A stretch of 64,000 bases of DNA from NCBI GenBank assembly GCA_965178125.1, contig OZ237744.1, positions 124,001 through 188,000 of the forward strand. The letters are read 5' to 3'. The notes under the pieces were generated by a model that did no database searches, was not told the origin of the DNA, and was given only the letters and a program-made list of their open reading frames with translations. The DNA comes from Bilabrum cf. latius. Its lineage: Eukaryota > Bigyra: Bicosoecida > Bigyra > Bicosoecida. Shown here in pieces: positions 48,864 through 59,492 of this stretch. The position numbers were made by a program, and so were the translations under genes. How positions within the stretch are numbered: position 1 is the first letter of the stretch; every line of letters starts with the position of its first letter.

Positions 48864-51206
48864 TCAGTCCGCAACGAACACATGTCCGGATTCCGACTAC
48901 TACACCTGGGCTTGCACCAGCGAGGCACCGTCACCAGGCAGCACCCACCCCATCACATCACACTCGTCACACACACGACCCCAAAACACATCCACACCAT
49001 CCGCCCCACCATCATCACGCTCCCATGCCCCGCCGCACCACTCGCCCAACGCCCGCAATACCCCCTCCGCGACCCCTTGCAATCCACCCGAAGACACAAG
49101 CGGCACCAGACAGCGGCCTGCCGAGCCAGACCGACTGCCGCCATCATCTGTTGAAGCACCAGCTCTATCCACTGCACTCTCGTGCGATGCGCCTGACCCC
49201 CGCCCCGCCAGAGCCACGCACCCATCCCGCAGCCCACGCAGCCCACGCAACAGCCGGTCTGCCCGCTCCCCTGCCCGCGCACTCGTCACACGTGCCCTGG
49301 CTTCCGCTGCCTCGGCCCGCATCTTGTTCTGCCTGTACGTGTCCCAGTCCCACATGTTGCCCAGCTTGGGCGGCTTGTCCTTGCGCCAGAAGAACATGTC
49401 CATCCCGGCCTCGTGCAGCTCTGCAGCATGATCGTCCTCACCGCCCCTTTCGCCCAAGTCCGCTGCCCCGTCCTCCTCACCTTTCGCGCCATTCTGCATG
49501 ACAACTGCCTCATCCACATCCACATCACCATCACCATCACCATCACCATCACCATCACCACCACTCTTGCCTGCCTGCCCACCTTCACCCCCACTCAGCT
49601 CAGCCTCCAAGCCCGCATACCCAAGCCGCTTCCCGTACCGATCCAGCCACTCGTCACACCTCCCCTCTGCATGCACGCGCCACCACTCCCGACTCGCCTC
49701 GATCTGAGCCAGACCCCCCTCGCCCCTCTCCCGCCACTCCAAGGCCTGCCCCCTCCAGTGCTCAGCCTGCTGCCGAGCATGACCCACACGCTCGCACGCC
49801 AGCTCACACGCCCGCACCTCCTCGCCAAGCCCATCCGCAGCCCGCCTCGCCCACTCCCCGATGGCCTCCCTGCATCCGCTGCCACCGATACACTGCCTCA
49901 CACACGCCTCCAACCAGCACACACTGCCGCCCTCGCCCGCACCCTCGCCCACATGCTCCCCGCACGGCCACAACCAGCCCAGCCTCGAGCTCTCCTTCAG
50001 CAACAGCCCCAGGCACTCCCCATGACCCCCGCCCAGAGCCCCGAACACAGGCCCGCCCAACCACCTCCCACGCCCGCTAGGCACGCGCCCCTCCCGATCC
50101 AGGCCCCCTGCCAGTCGCCCCAGCCTCAGCCGCTTGCCCAGCTCCAGGGGCCTGCCCTGGCTTGCTGCCTGGAACACCATGCCCGCGTCTCTGCGCGCCT
50201 CTTGTGCCCTGCGCCACAGCAGCACACCCAGCCAGCGGGGGGCTGCATGGCGCTCCTAGTCGGCATGCGTGAATACAGGCGGCAGCAAGTCACCCGCTAG
50301 ATGATGCACTTCGTAGTCACGATTATCCAAACCTGCCCACTCGACGCAGATGGGCGTGTCAGGACGCAGCCAGGGCTTGAGTGCGAGCAGGCCATCAAAG
50401 GAAGTGATGGAGTTGATCATCGTCAGTCTGAGCGCTTCTGACTGCTTCCTCTGCTTCAACGCATCGGCAAGGATTTTGCAAGCCTCCGATCCAAAGAGGC
50501 AGTCTTCCACTTGCACCCATCGCAGCTTGCTGGGCCTTGGCAATGCAGCGGCTCTGGCAATGGCTCTGGCGGTCTCCAGTGCTGCCCCAGTGCTGTCGAT
50601 GCAGATTCGCTCCAAGGCGCTGCATTTGATTCCTGCATCGATCAGACTGGCTGCATCCCGGTCGTCGATGTCACTTCCACGAACGTCCAAGCATCGAACG
50701 GACTAGCCACGCTGCAGGGCACCAGACAGCAACTGGCAGCACCGCGGTCCGAGTCCTGCGCTGTGTAACGTTAACTCTCGTACACTGCTGAGCTTCTCAC
50801 TGAGGGCGCAAACGGCCGGAAAGGGCAGCCTCTAGCCGCCCCTCATGTCAATGCACTCCAGTCTGCAGTCACGTCTGATTGACCTTGCAATCGCATGCAC
50901 GCCGCTTCCTTTCGCACTGCCATCGAGATAGATAGCCTTTAGGCTAGTACACGTCGAGATGGCTCCGGCCACAGCAAGGACAGTGGCAGGTTCAAACAGT
51001 TGCCGGTGTGAGTAGTCAAGACCTGTAATCGACCTCGATGATGTAAGAATAGAAACTGATACTTCCCGAATAATGTCGGCCGGGATTTTGTCTCTGAATC
51101 CAAGCATCCAAGGCCCCTCAATCTGCGTGCATTCCTCTTTGAACCGGCCGGTGCAACTCTGGTCCCATAGTTTCACAAACCTAGTTGGTATCATTCCACT
51201 AGCCAT
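48864..51206 (-). CDS. LRR family A, copy A4
   Basis: ATG 51204-51206 to TGA 48864-48866, 780 aa, TAGs after MRGG (50,832) and HAD (50,256) and in tandem at the end. Nearly identical to A3 in the C-terminal half, whereas the LRR N-terminus is closer to A1 (IIREVSVSILTSSRSITGLDYSHRQL). This points to exchange between copies. The acidic insert is again a different length (GDGDGDGDGDVDVDE). It lies ~190 bp downstream of the B4 fragment. Confidence 0.75.
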
Positions 51207-51393
51207 AGGAGATACTGCCCAGAATAGTTTTCTACACAGATCCGGGGATCGGCTCGGTGCACTCTTCAAACTTTAATTGTGGTGCCCCAATTCAGGCCCT
51301 CGATGCAAGTTTGGCCGTTTGTCTCCGGGTCCTTCATGCACAGTCGGAATACGTTGGCACAAGTTGGAAGCAAGACACAGTCTGTTGGTCTCA

Positions 51394-51973
51394 TCATTTC
51401 CCAGCCTAAGAACCACTTGATCCACCGTCTCGGCGGCGATTCCTCCGCTATGGGTTGCGGCGCCCTGGCTACTGCTGCCCCCGAAACGTGCTGCTCGCAC
51501 CTGTGCCATCAACACCAGCAGCAGCACCATGGCCCGCTTGTTCTGACGAGTCTCCCAGACCCCCCACCTTCAATTCGGACACCCCTGCACCTGACGAAAC
51601 ATGTCCAGCACCAGCGACAGCTCCGCCCGCCCCCACTGACCCTGCCTCCCCTGACCCTGCCTCTTCAGCTGATACCGATGCCGATGATGCCTCCCTGCCT
51701 CCACCAAGGCCATCCCCGCCACCACCTTCACCTCCCCTCCCTTCCCTTGCACCTCCTGAGTCTTCAGCGCGGCCAGCTTCACCTGCACCTGCGCCTGCAT
51801 CTGCTGCAGGCCTGATTGCCGCCAAGCACTGCCTAGCCCCTCCGCTGTCCCGAGCAATGGGGAACATCGCCACGGGGGAGGTACACACGGGCTACTCAAA
51901 CAGTCCCTTTAGATCCACATCGAAGAAGCACATGGATGACTTGTGTTTGCCTTCTCTATCTACATCGCCAGAC
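51394..51973 (-). pseudogene. Family B fragment B4 (3' end only)
   Basis: Homologous to the last ~190 codons of family B, from the KSSMCFFDVDLKGLFEQPVCTS segment to the common TGA (51,394-51,396). Similarity breaks abruptly at about 51,973. Upstream lies the B9D1 3' end (stop 52,098), so the leader and core are missing. Contains its own small in-frame expansions (SSASVSAEEAGSGEAGS). It marks the boundary of the minus-strand array. Confidence 0.75.
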
Positions 51974-52097
51974 ACTGTTCGTGCAGTGCCCTGCAGTTGC
52001 AGCGAGGCTCTACAGCATGGCTTCCAGTACCAGGTTCAATGCGCAGAAACACATGCTGACTACGACAGAAAGGCAACAGAACGTGACTGGCCAGCAC

Positions 52098-53863
52098 TCA
52101 TGGCCGGTCGATGGGGGGCAGCCGGCCGCCACTCCCCCCGCTCCCAGTTTGACCACCCCCCATCGCACCGGCCAGACCCCCCGTCCTCTGCCTGCGGCGC
52201 GAGGCCTTGCCCTCCCTCCGACCGCGGCCACCCCTAGAACCCCCAGAGGCCATGGAGGCCCCGTCCCCCCCGCCGCGCGCGTCACCGCCAGCGGAGGCGA
52301 GTGCGGCCGCTGCGCCCGACCCCCCACTCGCGCGCACTGGCTCCACTGCCTCTATCCTAGGACGGTCCCGGCTGTCCCGCACATCCCGGTCGCGATCTGT
52401 TCCCCGGGCGGAGTCCACCCTTTCTCGCTCCGAGTAGGTCGGCGAATCCGCCCTCCGCGGGGCCGGCACATCCCTGTCCCTGTCCTTGTCCAAGTCACCG
52501 CGGCGCCTGTCTCGCTCGGACCGACCCACACTCTCCCTGTCGTCGCCAGGCCTGCTTCCGGCGCCGCCCTTGCCAGCGTCCCTTTCTCGCTCCGAGTCCC
52601 GTCCCCTGTCCCGCTCCCTGCTGCGACTCCTGCTCTGCGACCTTCTGGCTCCGGGTGATTGGATCGCGTCGATCCTGCGGACGGAGCGCCGGTACGAGCC
52701 CAGGCCCGCCACGCCGTCCTGGGTCGCAGTGGGCGTGCGAGCGGCGAAGCCCACGCGGCCCCCCGCCAGCTTCATCAGCCCGCTCGGCGTCCGGCTGCCC
52801 ATCGGAGTTGCACTACCACCCCCTGCACCCGAGGGGTCATCAAACGCGCCAGACCTCCGCAGCGGGGACTCCGCACCCCCCACTCCCGGTCCCACAAACG
52901 ATGAAGATGAAGACCGAACAACGGTCGCCCCGGCGCCTGTGCCAGCCATGGACCCCGGAAGCACGGCCTGCGCTGCCGCGGCCCCCGACGGAGCCACATC
53001 AGTGGGAGCGGAATCAACCTCCGCCCCGTTGGAGAAACCGCAGGCGGACATGCCCCTGGTTGTGACGTTGATTCTGATCGAAATGCTGCCTGTGCTTTCG
53101 ACTCTGGTGACTGCGAGCGGAGCAAACTTTTTAAAAGTGAATTAGGACCATCGGGGGATGGGGCTCTTGCACAGGCAGAAGCGACTGCAGCTGCGCGCGA
53201 GATGGTTGGAGGACTCACCTTCCCGCCCTCGATTCTATGCCACAATTTTGTGGTCCCAGAATTCGGGGTGGTTGCCGGTCAGCCATGCGAACGCTTGCTG
53301 CAGCACCGTCGGGGACACTGGCCGAAACAAACGCACCGTCCGGACGTACGTTCCGGGTACTGTGGGTACCATTAACGATCCATATCCAACAAGGACATCT
53401 CTAGCAAACATGTCGATTGATGCCACAGTGATAACCAGTCGTGGCCATCCGAACACGTTTGTAGTCTTGTATATAATATCAAGAGGCAAGTTCCACACAA
53501 TTCCACCAGAGCCACCCCCCACACCCTTCTTGCTTATCTATGTGACCCCGCTATCTAGGCCCTGCGCAGTGCATGGATGGCAAACGAGCCAGTATAAATT
53601 CAAGTGCAACCGCGTCCATCCAACACGTATTTTTAGTCACAACTGGACTTGATGGAAGGCCCAAGAGGACTCACATCGATTTTGACCCAATCTGGACCTT
53701 TTGTGAAGCAAAAATCGGCATAAACATTGTCATATCCAGGAACTTGGGCTTGTTCAATTTGCCCAGTTACGACCACATAGAAACTCGAGGCTCCTTTTGC
53801 CTCTGCTGCCTTCTTCGGGACGATCCGCCCCGATCGAGCTTTATCAATTCGTCCAGTCGACAT
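52098..53863 (-). CDS. B9D1: B9 domain-containing protein 1 with an RS/acidic C-terminal tail
   Basis: Exons 53863-53675, 53561-53219 and 53110-52098 (introns 113 and 108 nt, GTGAGT donors; phases 0 and 1), stop TGA 52098-52100, 514 aa. Exon 1 encodes FYVVVTGQIEQAQVPGYDN and KGPDWVKID; exon 2 GLDSGVTQISKKG, VWNLPLDIIYKTTNVFGWP, LVGYGSLMVPTVPG, and PEFWDHKIVAQNRGRE; exon 3 begins VTRVESTGSISIRINV. These follow the B9D1 order exactly, and both in-frame TAGs (in TQI and VAQ) fall on residues that are Gln in known B9D1. The protein belongs to the MKS module of the ciliary transition zone. The ~290-residue tail, rich in RS/RD/RE dipeptides, is not part of usual B9D1 (~200 aa). It is in frame after the last splice, so it is either a lineage extension or a misjudged 3' exon. 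Confidence 0.85.
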
Positions 53864-54283
53864 TGTTTTTAAGAACTGCGAAGAAATCAGGAATGCTTTG
53901 ACTCGTAAACTGTCCCTCAAATTCCAACCGAAACTCTGCAAAACCAGAATTCAGCATTAGTATACTGTATAAACTACAATAGGATCGGATCACCACAAAC
54001 CATCCAGCAAACGTATATCTAGGGATTGAAGGTGAGGAACCCATCACCAGAGATTTGATTTCCATAATCATATTGCTTGCTTGTTTGTCTGACTGTTGTG
54101 ACCGTGTGAATGCGCCGAATTTTCTAGTAGGCATAACTGGTGGCTTTGCTGAGGACATGCATCGGCGATTCCTTAATGCGTTGGCCATAACTTACTATTT
54201 CTTCCGTACCGCAGAGTTATGGTAAGATCATTAGAACCACTATATACTGATGCATTACCGAGGGGGTAGGCCAGCCGCGAACG
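53864..54283. promoter_or_regulatory. Divergent intergenic region between B9D1 and eS4
   Basis: About 420 bp, AT-rich compared with the neighbours, holding the 5' flanks of both genes. TATATACTGATGCA near 54,241 lies ~40 bp before the proposed eS4 ATG, but no firm core element can be named. Short open frames on both strands have no recognisable content. Confidence 0.4.
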
Positions 54284-55247
54284 ATGAGCAAGGTAGAGTT
54301 TGCCGCAAGCCTGCTCTCTGCACCAGCTTGTGGCGGCTCGGTCCGGCGTGCCCCGATGCATGCAACAGATCAAACTATGACCGTTTAAAAAATGTGCATG
54401 TCTCCATCTCTTTGACGCCTCGTTCTGCTTTGGTCTTTGTCACTCGCAGCCGCGCGGACCGCGGAAGCACTTGAAGCGCCTCAATGCGCCCAGCGCATGG
54501 ATGCTGGACAAAATGGGCGGCGTGTGGGCCCCCAAGTGCTCGGCTGGACCCCACAAGGTGTCTGAGTCCATGCCTCTGGTGCTGGTGCTGCGAAACCGCC
54601 TCAAGTACGCGCTCACCCGCCAGGAGACCATCAAGGTCTGCATGAACAAGTCTGTGCGCGTGGACGGCAAGGTGCGCACCGATATCAACTTCCCCTGCGG
54701 CTTCCAGGATGTTGTTTCCGTGCCAGCGGCCGATGAGTCCTACCGCGTCATGTACGACGCGAAGGGCCGCTTCGTGCTGCACAAGGTCAAGGCCGACGAG
54801 AAGGACATCAAGCTGTGCAAGGTGGTGCGCCAGGCGTACACCACCAAGCGCATCCCTTTCATCGTGACCCACGACGGGCGCACCATCCGGTACCCCCACC
54901 CCGACATCAAGGTCAACGACAGCGTGGTGCTCAACACCAAGACCAACAAGATCGAGCAGATCGTCAAGTTCGACATCGGCAACTCGGTCATGATCGTGAA
55001 GGGAGGCAACACCGGCCGTGTCGGCGTGATCGTGGGCCGCGACAGGCACCCCGGTTCCTTCGACATCGTGCACGTGCGCGACGCGTCCGGCGTGCGCTTC
55101 GCCACCCGCATGAACAACGTGTTCATGATTGGCACCGCCGACGAGGAGGGCAAGCCCGTGAGCGTTGTGACCCTGCCCCGCGGCAAGGGCGTCAAGAAGA
55201 GCATCATGCAGGAGCGCGAGAGGCGCCTGGCCATCGGCGGCCACTAA
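54284..55247 (+). CDS. RPS4: Cytosolic small-subunit ribosomal protein eS4
   Basis: Main exon 54450-55247, stop TAA, encoding a full eS4: RGPRKHLKRLNAPSAWMLDK, the S4 RNA-binding region, RTDINFPCGFQDVVSVP, and the KOW-type segment KIEQIVKFDIGNSVMIVKGG with GRVGVIVGRDRHPGSFDIVH. The start lies in an upstream exon. My proposal is 54284-54292 (ATG AGC AAG) followed by GTAGAG and a CACTCGCAG acceptor, which gives MSKPRGPRKHL and 268 aa, close to the usual ~263. The 5' exon is inferred; the main exon is certain. Strong C/G-ending codon bias fits high expression. It contains no TAG codon, whereas nearly every other gene here does. Confidence 0.95.
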
Positions 55248-55875
55248 GCTCGGGTAGGGGAGCACGGGCTAGGAGAGGATGCATGGGGGAAGTCGCGGGG
55301 GCGCGTGTCGTCGCCGCGGCTGGGGTGATCCGAAGTAGGTTGTGTGGGGGGTTGATAGTTTTGGAGCGGTATGTCGTGGATTGAACCGAGTGAGCTGCCT
55401 GGGCAGCTCGCTTCACAAGACGCAATCGAAGCTCTAATCGCCGGTGCACAGCGCACTCACCGTGACCTAGCCGCGACAGCGGAACCTTTGATAGGGTCTC
55501 CGAATCTTTCTGGTCAGGACATCGGATTCAGACGGTTCATTGATTTCGTGGGAAAAATACTGTGCACATGGTCAAGAAGCAGATTGTCTTGAAATTCCAC
55601 GCAACATGAGAGATTCGTTCCGCCGTTTAGGAGCCCCACAGCCAATTGCCGATCGGTGTATCTGAATGACGTGAACGCGTACTTGTGGTCGACTATGATA
55701 TATGATAGAATCAAATAGATCAAAGAGGTCGATAGCGACTTGGACGAATACCAATAGTTCGTTGAAGAATGCCTTAGAGAAGATCGGCCATGATGGGTGT
55801 TCTGTTTCGACAAGACAACACCGTAGCACCTTGTAGAGGACCTATCTATCAAATTAATCTCTACGCCGACCTCAC
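55248..55875. other. Spacer with no supported gene
   Basis: Contains the eS4 3' flank and an AT-rich stretch. A minus-strand frame (55,572-55,829) and a plus-strand frame (55,371-55,592) are open but show no domain. About 55,860-55,930 is a remnant of the family A LRR 5' region (SLAGLHFSDGQLQDTETV, compare SLVGLSFSDGQLQAARTV in A6) in a different frame from A5. Confidence 0.5.
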
Positions 55876-57534
55876 TTGCCGGACTTCACTTCTCGGACGG
55901 GCAATTGCAGGACACTGAGACTGTCCTTAGGCTGCAATTTCGGGACAGAGGCTTGTCGTGTCTTTGGCACTGCCCTTCAGTCCGGTCCACGCAGCTTAGT
56001 ATTTGGGCTTCGGGATTCCATAACCTCATTTGATGGCCTGCTCGCACTCAAGCCCTGGCTGCGTCCTGACACGCCCATCTGCGTCGAGTGGGAAGGCGAT
56101 GACACGGTGCACGACCTCGCGGGCGACTTGCTACCGCGCCCACCTTCGATCGATGACTGCAATGTTGATAGCCGTAAGATGGGTGTGCTGCTGTGGCGCA
56201 GGGCACAAGAGGCGCGCAGAGACGCGGGCATGGTGTTCCAGGCAGCAAGCCAGGGCAGGCCCCTGGAGCTGGGCAAGCGGCTGAGGCTGGGGCGACTGGC
56301 AGGGGGCCTGGATCGGGAGGGGCGTGTGTCTTGCGGGCATGGGAGGTGGTTGGGCGGGCCTGTGTTCGGGGCTCTGGGCGGGGGTCATGGGGAGTGCCTG
56401 GGGCTGTTGCTGCAGGAGAGCTCGAGGCTGGGCTGGCTATGGCCGTGCGGGGAGTGGGTGGGTGAGGGTGCGGGCGAGGGCGGCAGTGTGTGCTGGTTGG
56501 AGGCGTGTGTGAGGCAGTGTGTCGGTGGCAGCGGGTGCAGGGAGGCCATCGGGGAGTGGGCAAGGCGGGCTGCGGATGGGCTTGGCGAGGAGGTGCGGGC
56601 GTGTGAGCTGGCGTGCGAGCGTGTGGGTCATGCTCGGCAGCAGGCTGAGCACTGGAGGGGGCAGGCCTTGGAGTGGCGGGAGAGGGGCGAGGGGGGTCTG
56701 GCTCAGATCGAGGCGAGTCGGGAGTGGTGGCGCGTGCATGCAGAGGGCAGGTGTGACGAGTGGATGGATCGGTACGGGAAGCGGCTTGGGTATGCGGGCT
56801 TGGAGGCTGAGCTGAGTGGGGGTGAAGGCGAGCAGGCAGGCAAGAGTGATGGGGATGGTGATGTGGATGATGATGTGGATTTGGATGAGGCGGCTGTCAT
56901 TCAGGATGGCGCGAAAGATGACGAAGACGGGGCAGCGGATTCGGGCGAAAGGGGCGGTGAGGACGATCATGCTGCAGAGCTGCACGAGGCCGGGATGGAC
57001 ATGTTCTTCTGGCGCGAGGACGAGCCGCCCAAGCTGGGCAACAGGTGGGACTGGCACACGTACAGACGGAATAAGATGCGGGCCGAGGCAGCGGAAGCCA
57101 GGGCGCGTGTGACGAGTGCGCGGGCAGGGGAGCGGGCAGACCGGCTGTTGCGTGGGCTGCGTGGGCTGCGGGATGGGTGCGTGGCTCTGGCGGGGCGGGG
57201 GTCAGGCGCATCGCACGAGAGTGCAGTGGATAGAGCTGGTGCTTCTACAGATGATGGGGGCAGTCTATCTGGCTCGGCAGGCCGCTGTCTGGTGCCGCTT
57301 GTGTCTTCGGGTGGACTGCAAGGGGTCGCGGAGGGGGTGTTGCGGGCGTTGGGCGAGTGGTGCGGCGGGGCATGGGAGCGTGATGATGGTGGGGCGGATG
57401 GTGTGGATGTGTTTTGGGGTCGTGTGTGTGACGAGTGTGATGGGATGGGGTGGGTGCTGCCTGGTGACGGTGCCTCGCTGGTGGAAGCCCAAAGGCTGAT
57501 GGGCGCTGAAATGGCTGCAGTCTTGATATAGTGA
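55876..57534 (+). pseudogene. LRR family A, copy A5, with an internal deletion of the LRR region
   Basis: Open from about 55,876 to TGA 57,532-57,534 (TAG at 57,529 read as Gln). The C-terminal region from ITSFDGLLALKPWL onward is nearly identical to A6. The LRR part is cut to one repeat (LGCNFGTEACRVFGTALQ), fused near 55,930 to an out-of-frame 5' remnant, so most of the ~300-residue LRR domain is missing. The 3' end is also altered (EAQRLMGAEMAAVLIQ instead of AQVQQSESGHV). Probably a pseudogene, although a shortened protein could be made from an internal start. Confidence 0.65.
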
Positions 57535-57743
57535 CACTTGAGCACTTATATGTCGCAGCTGGTTGCATTTCCGTAACGACTCAAAGACACTGGTGCTGCA
57601 ACATGTAGACTCTAGCTCTACGACCCCGGGCCGCCGATTTGCGACCAAGTGCGACCTCAGGCTCCAGGCTCCGTCGGTTTCGTCATTTGCATTGAAGAAA
57701 GAGCAAGTAGTTCTTTTGAAGTAAGGCTATTTGACATCTGTAC

Positions 57744-59405
57744 ATGCACTAGTGGTCAAGGCCAATAGCTTGCGTGGCGGGACGCTCCGGATCTATTGCA
57801 AGTCACATTGGGATTGCATGGGCGGTGTCGTGCCTGTTGGTGCTTGCAGATGCATCCTGCACTGGATCTATCTATTAGTATCGTATGGAGCATGTCACTT
57901 TATGTCCTGTGTCCACTGATTTGGTTGCGGCGGACGTCAAATGCCACACGAGACATGGATGGACCCATCTGCAACTCGACGGCAAAAATTACTGCACCAA
58001 GTCGCACTAGACCTTGAAGATCGGCAAGGATGAAAGCATTGGTGCCATGTTAGAGGATATCGAGTGCATGGTCGACGGGCCCTACGATCAGGCGGCTTTC
58101 GCGCCTCGCTACAACACGAGATTGCAAGAGAAGCTTCGACGGGAGGACGAGGCAAGTGGAACTGGAACGACGAAGAGAGCAGCAACAGGCTCTGGAAGCT
58201 CCGGAGCAGCTGCAATGGAGGCAGACGATGGAACTGCTAATTTGATGTGCGATCGCGGAGATCCGGAGGAGCCCACCTACAGCGGAGACGAGGCACTCGT
58301 GTACTCGTGGAAAGAGATCGAGGGCAGCCGTAGAAACCGCCAGGCAGTGGACCAGCTGGCGATTGGAGGCATGTCGCAGCGGGCCCTGTCCATCGGCACG
58401 TACTCTGTGAACTCGCTCAACCGAGCATTGGCTAGAAAAGCGATAGCTGATGTGTTTGAAGTGTCCAAATCGCCGAAGGGTGCTACCAGTGGTTCTAGTA
58501 GTTCAAGGCTTGCTGCTAGGGGCTGCTTCGTGGCAGCTGCGGCCATCTATCCACTGTCCGTGCGTGTGTTTCTGCCTCGTGAGGGCGAGTGCTCCGACGA
58601 TGCCAGGACGATGAGGCACGTGGAATCGACGTACCACGCAATCGCTCAACTCAACGGGGCAGCGCCATTCGTAGCAGGCAAGGGCGAGCGCAAAGTTCCG
58701 CAGGGGTGGAATGGAGCGCTTAGCAAATAATATGCGGCTCGTATCATAGAATGCAGGGTTGGACCAAGCGATCCGAGAAGTGTTGGACCCCCTCTCCTTA
58801 AGATGGGCAGGGAGAATGATCGCAGAAGCGCCGGTGTCCCGTTCAGCGCGGTGGGTGCAGGTGACCCGTAGGCAGGCATGCACGAGCAGTTCGGGCTTGA
58901 CCCTGAAAAGGTTGATGGGCGTGACAAGCTTGATGAGGCAGCACAATGCATCAACTCGGCTGCTGTAGCTTGCTTGGGCATTGGTTGGTGCTCCGCCTCC
59001 AGCGGGGCGAAGGCAATGGATGCCGATGATGATCTATCCACCTGCTTCTACGATGTAGACCTCGGTTTGTTGAGGCGTCAGCCGATATGCATCGCACCTA
59101 TGGCTGCATTTTCTGTCCCGAGGGAAACAACTGCTCGAGCCTGCCTTGCGGCGAGATTTAGCTCTAGAGCCGGAACCGGGTTGCTGGCGGAAGCCGACAG
59201 TGGCGTGGCACTGCATGCCGCGCAGGACCAAGGTCTCTTGCAAGAGGAGGGCTCTACAATCGCTTCAGAGGAAAAGAAAGGTGACGGTGCTGCTAGCAGG
59301 GCGCCTGAAGGGGGTCTGGACGGTCTGTAGGAGCTCTTGCCCAAGGGACACGGCTCAGTTCGTCGCAACCGGCATCGCTCACTGGCAGACGCGGAGTTGT
59401 GGTGA
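57744..59405 (+). pseudogene. Secreted/membrane family B, divergent copy B5 with an in-frame TAA
   Basis: ATG 57744 to TGA 59403-59405 in one frame, interrupted by a single TAA at 58,728-58,730. TAGs are sense, as in the other copies (IYQYRM, KSHQTLKIGKD). The leader (WAVSCLLVLADASC), Cys segment, DRGDPEEPTYSGDEALVYSW core and MHEQFGLDP are kept. The sequence is much more diverged than B1-B3 and B6, lacks the Gly/Ala repeat and has a distinct C-terminus. At the TAA, flanking residues LSK-x-YAARIIEC align with LSLGHAARIKDC of B6, so the TAA replaces one residue rather than ending the homology. Either a pseudogene or two products. Confidence 0.6.
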
Positions 59406-59492
59406 ACCACAAGTTCGGCACAATCGTTTATTACCACCAGAGAAGAGTTGTGCTTTTCGAATAGGCTATAAACCGACGTGACACTTCATCGA

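Noticed and set aside
52098-53051. Independent SR-type splicing factor gene
   Set aside because: The frame joins B9D1 exon 2 by a GTGAGT...CTCGCAG intron that restores the B9D1 residues VTRV and the following strands, so it is treated as the B9D1 3' exon.
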